Program-made: the position numbers and the translations under genes | The notes under the pieces: generated by a model | The model's input: the letters and a program-made list of their open reading frames with translations, nothing else | Database searches by the model: none | Told to the model about the DNA's origin: nothing | In this document: piece after piece, positions 18,233 to 30,796 of the stretch | Layout of the letters: the number at the start of each line of letters is the position of its first letter | Position numbering within the stretch: the first letter of the stretch is position 1 | From: Microtetraspora niveoalba | Lineage (GTDB): Bacteria > Actinomycetota > Actinomycetes > Streptosporangiales > Streptosporangiaceae | NCBI RefSeq assembly: GCF_001570405.1 | Contig: NZ_BBYM01000033.1 | Coordinates: 50,961 to 114,960 of the forward strand | Length of the DNA: 64,000 nucleotides | Direction: 5' to 3'

Positions 18233-19021
18233 GGCCAGAGTGGCCGCCCGTGAGAACACCGCGTCGAGCATCTCGGCCGTGACTCGGCCGGTAAAGGTGT
18301 TCTGCTGGCTGGGGTGGTAGCAGCACAGGAGGTGCACCGGGCGCTCGCCGTAGGACACGACGGACTCCTCCCCGTGGCCGAACCGCGGCCTGCTGCGCGG
18401 CAGGGCGTACCCGGCCGCGCGCAACGCCGGCCACATCGCCTGCCAGGCGAACCCTCCCAGCGCGACGATCACGCGGGTGGACTCCGCCACCAGCGCCAGC
18501 TCCCTGGCCAGCCATGGGGAGCAGGTGTCGCGTTCCTGCGGCGTCGGCTTGTTCGCCGGAGGCGCGCAGCGGACCGCCGCCATCACCCGCGCCCCGATCA
18601 GCCGCTGCCCGTCCCCCGCGTGCGTGCTGGTTTCCTGCGCGGCCAGGCCCGTCCGGTGCAGCGAGGCGAACAACCAGTCCCCGCTGCGGTCCCCCGTGAA
18701 GATCCGGCCCGTACGGTTCCCCCCGTGCGCGGCCGGGGCCAGCCCGACGATGAGGATCCGGGGCTCGTCGTCGCCCCACCCCGGGACCGGCCGCCCCCAG
18801 TAGGTCTGGTCGGCGAAGGACTTGCGCTTGACGTCCGCGACCTCCTCCCGCCACTTCACGAGTGAGGGGCAGGCCCGGCAGACCGACTCCCGCGCCGTCA
18901 GCTCCGCGACCGTACGGCTCTCGCCCGCGAGCCGTACGACGTCGGCGGCGTCATGGGCGACCGGCGTGCCGGGCGCCGCCGGGTCGCCCGGCCAGCCGGA
19001 TCCAGGGGGTACGAAGCTCAT
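18227..19021 (-). CDS. udgB: uracil-DNA glycosylase, family 5 (UdgB type)
   Basis: A 264-residue base-excision-repair enzyme that removes uracil (and often hypoxanthine) from DNA. Motif 1 is [19 protein letters not shown] and motif 3 is [13 protein letters not shown], both diagnostic of the family 5 enzymes of high-GC bacteria and thermophiles, which lack the polar catalytic residue of family 1. Four cysteines (CRACP near residue 48 onward, CAPP and CSP near 155-170) fit a 4Fe-4S cluster. ATG at 19021 has only a weak ribosome site. It lies upstream of ndh on the same strand, but its terminal codons run into Rex operators, so ndh has its own promoter. Confidence 0.85.
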   Translation of the reverse strand: MSFVPPGSGWPGDPAAPGTPVAHDAADVVRLAGESRTVAELTARESVCRACPSLVKWREEVADVKRKSFADQTYWGRPVPGWGDDEPRILIVGLAPAAHGGNRTGRIFTGDRSGDWLFASLHRTGLAAQETSTHAGDGQRLIGARVMAAVRCAPPANKPTPQERDTCSPWLARELALVAESTRVIVALGGFAWQAMWPALRAAGYALPRSRPRFGHGEESVVSYGERPVHLLCCYHPSQQNTFTGRVTAEMLDAVFSRAATLAL

Positions 19022-19070
19022 GCCATCGATCGTGCCAGCTCCGTGCCCGTGCTCGGGACGTCATCCCCGG

Positions 19071-20150
19071 TCAGGACCGGTCCGAAGGACGCGCCGACGA
19101 CTCGGCGGCCTTCTTCGCGGGCTTGCCGGACGGCTCAGGAGACGGGTCCGCCGACGGCTCGGGGGACGAACCGGCAGACGGCACGGGGGAGCCCGACGCA
19201 GTGGCGGACGGCTCGGCGACTCCCTCGGGGGACGCCGGCGACGCGGACGGCGACGCCATGGCGGGATCGCAGGACATCGGGCGGCCGTTCCCGTCGTACG
19301 CGGTCTCGCCGACGTCCCGCAGCCGCAGCGGATAGGAGTTGGCCATCGGCGGCTCCCCCAAGCAGGGCCGGACGATCCGCCTGCCGTACATCTCCGGTTC
19401 GAGGGTGATCGGCCTGCCGTCCTGGTCGTAGAGCCGGACGTCGGTCAGCGCGGTGCCGTCCGCGGCGTACGGCAGGATGTTGTAGATCCCGCCGCCGTCG
19501 AACGTCGCCACGTTCCTGACCTCGACCGGCGAAGGTCCGCCCGCGTCGTATCTGACCCTGGTCTCGTACACCCCCGTGTGGTCGGCCGCGGCGACGCCGA
19601 CGAGCACCGCCCACGCCGCCGCCGCGTTGGCCACGATCAGGGGCGTGCGCCGCCAGCCCGGCCCGACCCCCGCGACGGTGCGCCGGCCGAGCCAGACCGA
19701 CGCCCAGATCATCAGGAGCGCGAACACCCAGCCCACCGGGTCGCCGGGGACCACGCCGCCCTCGCCGACGGCCGACAGCACGACCAGGGCCAGCGCGTAA
19801 CCGCGGACCGCCCACCAGGCCGGGCGCAGCTCGGGCAGGAACGTCACGAGCTGCCGGTACGGCGTGAGCCCCAGCAGCCGGCCGTGCGCCGCGCCCAGCG
19901 CCGCGCCGGCCCGGCCGGTGAGCGACCTTCGCGTCCGGGCGGGACGGCCCCCGTAGGCGGCCCGCAGCTCGGCCGCGTACGCCTTCGGAGAACCGAGCCG
20001 CTCTTCCAGCGGCGTGTCCGACTCCGCCGCCACCTCGGCCAGATGGTCGTCGAGGTCCTCAAGCAGCTCGTCCCTGTCCTTCGCGGGCAGGTCGGCGAGT
20101 TCCGCGCGAACGGCGCGGGCGTACTCGTGCGGATCCGTCCGGGGGGTCAT
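19071..20150 (-). CDS. HAAS-domain membrane protein with Ser/Pro-rich tail
   Basis: 359 residues. The N-terminal 70 residues (YARAVRAELADLPAKDRDELLEDLDDHLAEVAAE) match the HAAS/DUF1700 signalling domain that pairs with PadR regulators. Three to four hydrophobic helices follow (about residues 110-205), then a predicted extracellular region and a low-complexity tail of alternating Ser, Pro, Glu and Ala (from about 300). Its ATG overlaps the PadR stop by 4 bases (ATGA). The protein is probably a membrane-bound partner or target of that regulator; the family's biochemical role is unknown. Confidence 0.72.
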   Translation of the reverse strand: MTPRTDPHEYARAVRAELADLPAKDRDELLEDLDDHLAEVAAESDTPLEERLGSPKAYAAELRAAYGGRPARTRRSLTGRAGAALGAAHGRLLGLTPYRQLVTFLPELRPAWWAVRGYALALVVLSAVGEGGVVPGDPVGWVFALLMIWASVWLGRRTVAGVGPGWRRTPLIVANAAAAWAVLVGVAAADHTGVYETRVRYDAGGPSPVEVRNVATFDGGGIYNILPYAADGTALTDVRLYDQDGRPITLEPEMYGRRIVRPCLGEPPMANSYPLRLRDVGETAYDGNGRPMSCDPAMASPSASPASPEGVAEPSATASGSPVPSAGSSPEPSADPSPEPSGKPAKKAAESSARPSDRS

Positions 20151-20476
20151 CCGGCACCTACCTCCTTGAGCAGGCCGTCCATGGTGGCGGCGAAGGACGT
20201 CCAGGTCCTCGCCGAGTCGGAGAGAAGCGTTCGGCCCACGTCGTTCAGGCCGTAGTACTTGCGGTGCGGCCCCTCTTCGGAGGCCACCACGTAGGAGGTG
20301 AGGGCCCCGGCCTTGAACAGCCGGCGGAGCGTGCCGTACACCGACGCGTCGCCGACGTCGTCGAGACCGGCCTCGCGCAGGCGGCGCACGACGTCGTATC
20401 CGTAGCTGTCACGGCCGTCGAGCACCGCGAGCACGGCCAGATCGAGGACGCCCTTGAGTAGCTGGCTACTGTCCAC
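20147..20476 (-). CDS. PadR-family transcriptional regulator
   Basis: A 109-residue winged-helix repressor: SSQLLKGVLDLAVLAVLDG is the family opening, GDASVYGTLRRLFKAGAL is the recognition helix region, and HRKYYGLNDVGRTLL the wing. The C-terminal helix (SFAATMDGLLKEV) is the dimerisation arm. The start is GTG 20476; no ribosome site lies ahead of it, and the upstream promoter suggests a leaderless transcript. It is translationally coupled to the HAAS protein gene, the usual two-gene arrangement, and probably represses itself through the palindrome just upstream. Confidence 0.85.
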   Translation of the reverse strand: MDSSQLLKGVLDLAVLAVLDGRDSYGYDVVRRLREAGLDDVGDASVYGTLRRLFKAGALTSYVVASEEGPHRKYYGLNDVGRTLLSDSARTWTSFAATMDGLLKEVGAG

Positions 20477-20513
20477 GCACCGCACAGTACTGTGCAATGC
20501 GGAATAGTCGCAA
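20477..20513 (-). promoter_or_regulatory. leaderless padR promoter with embedded palindrome
   Basis: GCACAGTACTGTGC (20482-20495) is a perfect 14-base palindrome. Reading the minus strand, TACTGT within it fits a -10 box seven bases before the GTG, and TTGCGA 18 bases earlier fits a -35. The start of RNA would be at the start codon itself, and the operator covers the -10 box, giving simple autorepression. Confidence 0.5.
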
Positions 20514-20612
20514 CAGCGTCGCCCCGATTCCCGGAAGGGCGGGGGCGGCCGGAAAGAGCCCACGGCGAGACGGGAGCGCCCGGCCGGCCGCCCCACCGCC
20601 CCCCGGCCGGGC

Positions 20613-20660
20613 GAAGAGCTGCCGGGCGCGGCCGGGGTGAAGAGCTGCCGGGCGCGGCCG
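20613..20660. repeat. 22-base direct repeat in the padR-ppx gap
   Basis: GAAGAGCTGCCGGGCGCGGCCG occurs at 20613-20634 and again at 20639-20660, 26 bases apart. It is followed by purine-rich GAGAGGAAGCG copies. The gap (20514-20741) holds no credible gene; the repeats may be debris or a terminator region for ppx. Confidence 0.5.
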
Positions 20661-20741
20661 TTCAGGAAAGCGCGCGAGAGGAAGCGGAGGGGAGGCCCGT
20701 GAGAGGAAGCGCGGCGGAGGAATCGCCTGGCAGGAAGAGGC

Positions 20742-21698
20742 TCAGACGAGCGACCAGGCGATGCCGTCGAGGATGTCGTGCTCGCTCACCACGACCTCGG
20801 CGAAGCCGTACCGGCGGACGATGCGGTCCAGGATCAGCGCGCCCGCGCCGATGACGTCCACCCGGCCCGGATGCATCACCGGGATCGCCGCGCGCTCCGC
20901 GTGCGTGGAGGCGAGCAGCGCGCCCGAGACCTCGTGCACCCGCGCGGACGGGATCCGCGAGTGGTGGATCACCGTCGAGTCGTACGCGGGAAGGCCGAGG
21001 GCGATGCCCGCGACCGTGGTGACCGACCCGGCCAGGCCGACCAGGCTGCGCGCCTCGCGCACCGGCACGGCCTCCTCGACCCGGTCCATCGCCGCCTCGA
21101 TGTCGGCGATCATCGCCTGTACGGCCGGCTCCTCGGGCGGGTCCCGCCGGATGTGGCGCTCGGTCAGCCGTACACACCCGATGTCGACCGACAGCGCGCC
21201 GTCCACGGCCTCCGCACCGACGACGAACTCGGTGGAGCCGCCGCCGATGTCCACGACGAGGTAGGGCGCCTCGGGGCCCAGCGCGGCCAGCCCGCGCGTG
21301 GCGCCGGTGAACGACAGACGGGCCTCCTCGGCTCCGGTCACCACCTCGGGGTCGACCCCGAAGATCTCGCGGACGCCGGCGACGAACTCGTCGCGGTTGG
21401 ACGCGTCCCGCGTCGCGCTGGTCGCCACGACCCGCACCGGCATCACGTCGGCCGGGCGGGCTCCCGGCCCGCCGCCGCCGTGCTCCACGATCAGCTTCGC
21501 GTAGCCGCGCATCGCGGCGAACGTGCGCTCCAGCGCCTCGGGCGCGAGCCTGCCGGTGCGGTCCACCCCCTGGCCCAGCCGCACGATCTCCATCAGGCGC
21601 TCGACGTCGACCGGCTCCCCCGAGGCGTCCGCGGGCAGGTCGGCGATGAGCAGACGCACGGAGTTCGTGCCGCAGTCGATCGCGGCGACCCGGGTCAT
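20742..21698 (-). CDS. ppx: exopolyphosphatase / pppGpp phosphohydrolase family
   Basis: A 318-residue ASKHA-fold phosphatase of the Ppx/GppA family that releases phosphate from polyphosphate ends. VAAIDCGTNSVRLLIADL is phosphate loop 1, VVDIGGGSTEFVVG loop 2, and DVIGAGALIL closes the site. At 318 residues it is the short, two-domain actinobacterial form lacking the C-terminal HD-like extension of E. coli Ppx. The ATG at 21698 follows GGAGGGGTC and overlaps the DUF501 stop. It ends the eno-ftsB-DUF501-ppx block, a common actinobacterial gene order. Confidence 0.88.
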   Translation of the reverse strand: MTRVAAIDCGTNSVRLLIADLPADASGEPVDVERLMEIVRLGQGVDRTGRLAPEALERTFAAMRGYAKLIVEHGGGGPGARPADVMPVRVVATSATRDASNRDEFVAGVREIFGVDPEVVTGAEEARLSFTGATRGLAALGPEAPYLVVDIGGGSTEFVVGAEAVDGALSVDIGCVRLTERHIRRDPPEEPAVQAMIADIEAAMDRVEEAVPVREARSLVGLAGSVTTVAGIALGLPAYDSTVIHHSRIPSARVHEVSGALLASTHAERAAIPVMHPGRVDVIGAGALILDRIVRRYGFAEVVVSEHDILDGIAWSLV

Positions 21699-22204
21699 GA
21701 CCCCTCCTCCGCGCACACGCAGGGCCCGTCCGCCCACCAGTCGGGGAGCGCGTCGAGCGCCTCCCGCCCGAACGGGTTGGCCCCCGGCACCGCCAGCTCG
21801 TGGCCGACCAGGGCGTGCAGGCACTTGACCCGCTCGGGCATGCCGCCGGCGCTCTGCATGTCGCGGGGAAGCGGCTCCAGGCCCTCCTCCTCCGCCGCCT
21901 TGTCCCGGCGCGCGACGTAGTCCTCGTGCGCCGCACGGTACGCGGCGGCCAGATCCGGGTCCTCCGCCAGCCTGGCCTGCATCCGGCGCATCAGCCCCGA
22001 CGACTCCAGGGTCCCGATCGCGGACGCCGCCCTGGGGCAGGTCAGGTAGAACAGCGTCGGGAACGGCGAACCGTCGGGCAGCCGGGGCGCCGACTCCACG
22101 ACGTCGGGCAGGCCGCAGGGGCACCGGTGCGCCACCGCCCGGACTCCACGCGGCGGGCGCCCGAGCTGCGCCTCGACGGCCGCCAGATCGGCCGGATCAA
22201 CCAC
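21695..22204 (-). CDS. DUF501 protein
   Basis: A 169-residue protein of the actinobacteria-specific DUF501 family. It begins VDPADLAAVEAQLGRPPRGVRAVAHRC; CPCGLPDVVESAPRLPDGSPFPTLFYLTCP is the conserved core, and VKCLHALVGHELA near the C-terminus contains invariant Cys and His residues suggestive of metal binding. The biochemical role is unknown. GTG 22204 follows GAAGGAG. It is tightly coupled to ppx and lies 13 bases after ftsB, so all three are probably one transcript. Confidence 0.82.
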   Translation of the reverse strand: MVDPADLAAVEAQLGRPPRGVRAVAHRCPCGLPDVVESAPRLPDGSPFPTLFYLTCPRAASAIGTLESSGLMRRMQARLAEDPDLAAAYRAAHEDYVARRDKAAEEEGLEPLPRDMQSAGGMPERVKCLHALVGHELAVPGANPFGREALDALPDWWADGPCVCAEEGS

Positions 22205-22217
22205 CCTCGAAACTCCT

Positions 22218-22616
22218 TCAGGAAGCGGCCTTCTGGCCGTCGCCGGCGTCCGCCGCCTGGACGGACTTCCAGATCGTCTCGTACCACGGGGCGACGCCGG
22301 CCTGCTTGCGCTCGGCCTTGGCGGGCGTGGTCCCCTCCTTGCCGTCGAGCAGGACGTAGCACTTGGCGCCGGGCTCGCAGTAGTGCAGCCGCTTCTTGGC
22401 GAGCTGCTTGATGTACTCCGGGTCCTCCAGCTTGCGGCGCTGGTCCTCCAGGTTACGCAGGTGCTGGAGCGCCCGCGCCTGCTCCTGCTCCAGCTCGGCG
22501 ATCTGCCGGCGCTGCGCGATGTACTCCCGGAACGGGTAGGCCAGGCTCATCGCGATCGCGCACACGACGACCGCGAGGATCGCCGCGCGTCCCGTGAGCT
22601 GCGGCCGCTTCGCCAA
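22218..22616 (-). CDS. ftsB: FtsB/DivIC-family septum formation protein
   Basis: A 132-residue bitopic divisome protein. A short cytosolic N-terminus (KRPQLTGR) is followed by one membrane helix (residues 12-30) and a heptad coiled coil (AQRRQIAELEQEQARALQHLRNLEDQRRKLEDP). The KRLHYCEPGAKCYVL motif is the conserved C-terminal DivIC element. FtsB pairs with FtsL and FtsQ to activate septal peptidoglycan synthesis. The start is TTG at 22616, with GGAGGTGGCTGGAG upstream, a rare codon choice. It is between eno and DUF501 in the conserved actinobacterial order. Confidence 0.86.
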   Translation of the reverse strand: MAKRPQLTGRAAILAVVVCAIAMSLAYPFREYIAQRRQIAELEQEQARALQHLRNLEDQRRKLEDPEYIKQLAKKRLHYCEPGAKCYVLLDGKEGTTPAKAERKQAGVAPWYETIWKSVQAADAGDGQKAAS

Positions 22617-22741
22617 CTCCAGCCACCTCCCCGAACGCCCCGGAGGCGGGGCACCGTCCCGACGTGGGCCTCCATGCCGAACGCCGCCCGCCCCGCGCCC
22701 GAAACGCGCGTACGGCCGGCGGCGTCCGCCTGGAGACGACC

Positions 22742-24031
<1,290 letters not shown>

Positions 24032-24109
24032 CTAGCAAAGTCGCGGGCAGTTTGCCTCACGAGCCTATCGGCCCTTACTACCCGGTACGGCTACCGCCCC
24101 TTACGCCCG

Positions 24110-25069
24110 CTATGCGCGGGTCTCCCACTCCTCCACGCGGGCACGGTACGCCCTGGCCGCCGCGCGCAACTCGGCCTCCGCGTCCAGGCCGCGCTCCCCC
24201 GCGAGACGGACCAGGTCGAACAGCCGCGCGCCCAGCTCGGACGGCAGGTCGGCGGCCAGCTCGGCGGGGGCCCCGGCGCGCTCGGCGCGGCGCAGGAGCT
24301 GGGCGGCGAGGGAGAGCGCGGGCTGCCCCATCGGCACGCCGGCCACCGCCGACTCGCTGGTCCCCTTCGCCGCGCGCTCGGCGGCCTTGATGACCTCCCA
24401 GTTGTCGCTCACGTCCTCGGCCCCGGACACCCGGGTGTCCGCGAAGACGTGCGGGTGGCGGCGGACCAGCTTCTCGACGATGCCCGCCGCGACGTCGTCG
24501 ATGTCGAAGCCGTCGGCGTCCGGCAGCCGCTCCTGGGCGAGCCGGGAGTGGAACATGACCTGCAGCAGCAGGTCGCCCAGCTCCTCGCGGAGCGCCGCCC
24601 GGTCGCCCTCCTCGATCGTCTCCAGGACCTCGTACGACTCCTCGACGAGGTAGGGCACCAACGACTCGTGCGTCTGCTCCCGGTCCCACGGGCACTCGCG
24701 GCGCAGCCGGTCCATCACCCGGACCAGGTCGAGCAGCCGCGCCCCGGGCAGGTCGTACGACCCGGGGAGCACCTCGATCACCGGCGGCTCGTCGAGCGCG
24801 AGGGCCGCCTGCCCGAGCGCCCGCATGAAGTCCTCCTCGCCGTCCTGCGCGGCCAGCCACACGATCGTGTCCGTACGGCCGTCGCGGGCGAGGGCGGCCG
24901 GGTCGGGCGTCACGGTCTCGACGCGGACGCCCGCCTCGGCGAGGAAGGGCAGGTAGGGGTGGTCGGCGGAGGCGGTGCGCACCGGGTGCCGGCCCAGCGC
25001 CGCCCACGCCTGCCCGGTCAGCAGCCCCGGGGCGACCCGGGGCGACGTCGTCAGGATGATCAGCGCCAT
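24110..25069 (-). CDS. mazG: MazG nucleoside triphosphate pyrophosphohydrolase
   Basis: A 319-residue house-cleaning enzyme that hydrolyses aberrant NTPs to NMP and pyrophosphate. The N-terminal 115 residues are a Rossmann-like, methylase-type extension typical of actinobacterial MazG. MazG domain proper begins DRLRRECPWDREQTHESLVPYLVEESYEV, with the EExxE metal motif in LREELGDLLLQVMFHS. A second partial MazG repeat occupies the C-terminus (ERAGAPAELAADLPSELGARLFDLV). It sits between a SurA-like lipoprotein gene and eno on the same strand, a typical neighbourhood. Confidence 0.9.
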   Translation of the reverse strand: MALIILTTSPRVAPGLLTGQAWAALGRHPVRTASADHPYLPFLAEAGVRVETVTPDPAALARDGRTDTIVWLAAQDGEEDFMRALGQAALALDEPPVIEVLPGSYDLPGARLLDLVRVMDRLRRECPWDREQTHESLVPYLVEESYEVLETIEEGDRAALREELGDLLLQVMFHSRLAQERLPDADGFDIDDVAAGIVEKLVRRHPHVFADTRVSGAEDVSDNWEVIKAAERAAKGTSESAVAGVPMGQPALSLAAQLLRRAERAGAPAELAADLPSELGARLFDLVRLAGERGLDAEAELRAAARAYRARVEEWETRA

Positions 25070-25087
25070 GCGGTGGAGAGCCCCGGT

Positions 25088-25699
25088 CTACTGCCCGGCG
25101 GCGGCGCTCGCGACGGCGCCGAGACGGTCGTCGGCGACGAACCCCCGCTGCGGGTCGAACTTGCCGTACCGCGGGCTGAAGGTGACCGGAACGGCCGCCT
25201 CCGCCTCCTGGCTGACCTTGACCAGTGCGGCCTGCACGCTCTGCTCGTCGTTGCCCGCGCCCGCCTGCGCCATCAGCTTCTGCTGGATGATCAGCGCCCG
25301 GATGGTGTCGCGGCCCATGGAGAGCGGGACGCCGCCGGACAGCAGCATCTCGTCCACCTTCGCCTGGCCGCCGCGCCCGGCGATGTAGCCGTCGATCTCG
25401 CTCTCGGAGGCCGAGACGCCCTTGCGCCGGCCCAGCTCGGCGTACTGCTTCGCGTTGGCCGTGTAGTAGAGGACGACCTGCGGCACCGACATGCCGAGGT
25501 TCAGCTGCTCCTCCGCCAGCTTGTGCGCGGCGAGGTCCGCCCGGAAATCGCGCACCTTGGCGTCCAGATCGCTGGAGGAGATGCGCTCCTTGCCGACGAT
25601 GGCGGCGGCGCCCGCCTGAACGGGCCCGCAGGCGCTCAGGGCGAGGCCCGCGACCGCGAGACCCGCGGCGACGGCGATCCGCACACGATACGACTTCAC
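25088..25699 (-). CDS. SurA-N-like lipoprotein (foldase-type)
   Basis: A 203-residue secreted lipoprotein. The signal (VKSYRVRIAVAAGLAVAGLALSAC) ends in a lipobox cysteine. The rest resembles a SurA/PrsA N-terminal chaperone module (ISSSDLDAKVRDFRADL, QQKLMAQAG). A peptidyl-prolyl isomerase domain is absent, so it is likely a chaperone-only member that aids folding of exported proteins. GTG 25699 follows GGGAGGATC. It is between mfd and mazG in the same direction, as in many actinomycetes. Confidence 0.78.
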   Translation of the reverse strand: MKSYRVRIAVAAGLAVAGLALSACGPVQAGAAAIVGKERISSSDLDAKVRDFRADLAAHKLAEEQLNLGMSVPQVVLYYTANAKQYAELGRRKGVSASESEIDGYIAGRGGQAKVDEMLLSGGVPLSMGRDTIRALIIQQKLMAQAGAGNDEQSVQAALVKVSQEAEAAVPVTFSPRYGKFDPQRGFVADDRLGAVASAAAGQ

Positions 25700-25776
25700 G
25701 TTCCGATCCTCCCGACGTTTGGGATCCTCCCGGCGAGCGGGCCAGGGAATTGTGCCGATTCTCACAGATCCGCGGG

Positions 25777-29262
<3,486 letters not shown>

Positions 29263-29414
29263 GAAAAGCCCCACGATGACACGGGAACCCCCGGTCGGTG
29301 CGAACCGGGGGGCACGTGCTCAAGGCTACGCCCGCCCGGCGACGTGCCCGGACGAACCGCTGAGCCGCACCCGGATCCGCGACCGTCCGAGCAGGCACGA
29401 TTACTATCTGTGAC

Positions 29415-30161
29415 ATGACCGATGTTCGTTCGCCGTCGGCCGGCCAGGACGACGTTTTCAGCAAGAAGATCCGCGAGCAGTGGACCGAGCAGCTCGGGCG
29501 GAGGCTCGACATCCTCGTCGCCGGCTGCGGCCGCGCCAGCACCTCGATCTTTGGCGACGGCGACATGGAACGGCTCGGCTCCAAGGTCAGCGGGATCGAC
29601 GAGGAGCTGCCGGAGCTGCGAGCCCACGCGAAGTCGCGCAAGGACCTGGACTCCTGGACGCTCGGCGACCTGCGGCACGTGCCGATCCCGCCGCGCTCCT
29701 ACGACGTGATCCTCGTGGACTTCCTGCTCGAACGCATCCGCAACGCGGAGCTCGTGATGGACCGCATGGCCGCCGGACTGCGCCCCGGCGGCCTGCTGCT
29801 GATCAGGCTGCGCGACCGCAGCTCGGCGTACGGCTTCTGCGACCGGAAGACACCCGCCTGGCTGCGCCGGAGGTTGTGGAAGCGGTTCGTCCCCGCCGAG
29901 ACCATCGGCCCGCTGCCCGCCGTCTACGAGCGGATCAGCTCGCGTGAGGGCATCCAGGCGTACTGCCTGATGCGGGGCCTGATGATCACGGAGGACTACG
30001 CGGGCACGAGCGGGGCCGCCTGCCGCGGCCCGCGGGCGGCCCTGGCGCGGAAGGTCTGCCGGATCGTGGACCGGCTCTCCAGCGGGCGGCTGCCATCCGG
30101 CCACGACGAGGTCATCGTGGTCGTGCGCAAGCCGCAGAACCACTTCGCCCGCCTCATCTGA
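29415..30161 (+). CDS. class I SAM-dependent methyltransferase, substrate unknown
   Basis: A 248-residue protein. Motif I is LDILVAGCGRASTS; the acidic loop SGIDEELPELR follows, then PRSYDVILVDFLLERI (motif II/III region) and LRPGGLLLIRLRD. The C-terminal part has a basic surface helix. The fold supports methyl transfer, but the glycine-rich motif (VAGCGRAS instead of DxGxGxG) is divergent and the substrate is not predictable. It is divergent from mfd and the next gene in the same direction is the border gene of the sulfate cluster, with remnants in between. Confidence 0.7.
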   Translation: MTDVRSPSAGQDDVFSKKIREQWTEQLGRRLDILVAGCGRASTSIFGDGDMERLGSKVSGIDEELPELRAHAKSRKDLDSWTLGDLRHVPIPPRSYDVILVDFLLERIRNAELVMDRMAAGLRPGGLLLIRLRDRSSAYGFCDRKTPAWLRRRLWKRFVPAETIGPLPAVYERISSREGIQAYCLMRGLMITEDYAGTSGAACRGPRAALARKVCRIVDRLSSGRLPSGHDEVIVVVRKPQNHFARLI

Positions 30162-30209
30162 CGGGTCCCGTCGCGGCCGCGGGCCGCGGGCGCGCACGGG
30201 ACCCGGCTC

Positions 30210-30684
30210 ACCGATCGAAGTGGCCTGCAGCCCGTCCCTCCCGGCGAGCAGCGTGCCGTCGGGTGAGACTCCCGCCTCGGACTCCGTCACCACGTAGTCG
30301 GACGGGGCGTCGCGCGGGGGCCCGTCGAGGTCGTAGAAGACCTTGTGCCGGGGGGACAGGTCCCATTCGTAGATCAGCGCGCCGTCGTCGCTCCAGCCGA
30401 AGTCAGGCGCCCGTTCCGGTTGTCGACGGAGCCGAGGGGCATCCGGTGGAACTCCCCGGCGGTGGCGGTTGCCACGTCGATCACGTAGAAGCCCGTCCTG
30501 CTTCCATCGCCGGCGTCCGCCCCCTTCCCCGGCGCTCCGCGACACCACGCAGGCGGGCGAGCGAGCGGTGCGCCGTGCTGCGCACGGTGCCGACCGAGCA
30601 GGTCAGCAGGAAGCCCAATCTCATGAGCGCCGGGGACGACTCCGATACGAACTCGCGGAAACGTCGCTCGTCCGCGGCGTCCAC
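30210..30684 (-). pseudogene. decayed SigE-type ECF sigma factor and its membrane partner
   Basis: A GTG at 30684 with a strong GGAGG site opens RRFREFVSESSPALMRLGFL, the normal start of a SigE-family ECF sigma factor. It then jumps directly to CSVGTVRSTAHRSLARLRG, which is the C-terminal sigma-4 helix. About 100 residues are missing in the middle. Immediately downstream, in shifted frames, DFGWSDDGALIYEWDLSPRH, DGPPRDAPSDYVVTESEAGVSP and VIDVATATAGEFHRM look like fragments of the WD40/TolB-like membrane protein usually encoded after such factors. No intact frame spans it. Confidence 0.65.
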
Positions 30685-30765
30685 GACCACCTCCAGGGGT
30701 TAATGTCACCTTCTTGGACGCCCCGGCAAGGGCTGCGCTATGCCCTGGTCGCGGGATAAGGTAGG

Positions 30766-30788
30766 TATCCGACTAATTCGATCGGAAA
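30766..30788. promoter_or_regulatory. inverted repeat at the start of cysC
   Basis: TATCCGA-N9-TCGGAAA is an imperfect inverted repeat ending at the start of the sulfate-activation gene. Its position over the translation start region suggests a repressor site, perhaps of a sulfur or Rrf2-type regulator. The factor is unknown. Confidence 0.35.
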
Positions 30789-30796
30789 TGGAAGCT

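Noticed and set aside
18062..18233. The TTGTGAA/TTCACAA repeats as CRISPR or transposon ends
   Set aside because: There are only three degenerate copies with unequal spacing, no spacers and no transposase; the match to Rex operators explains them.
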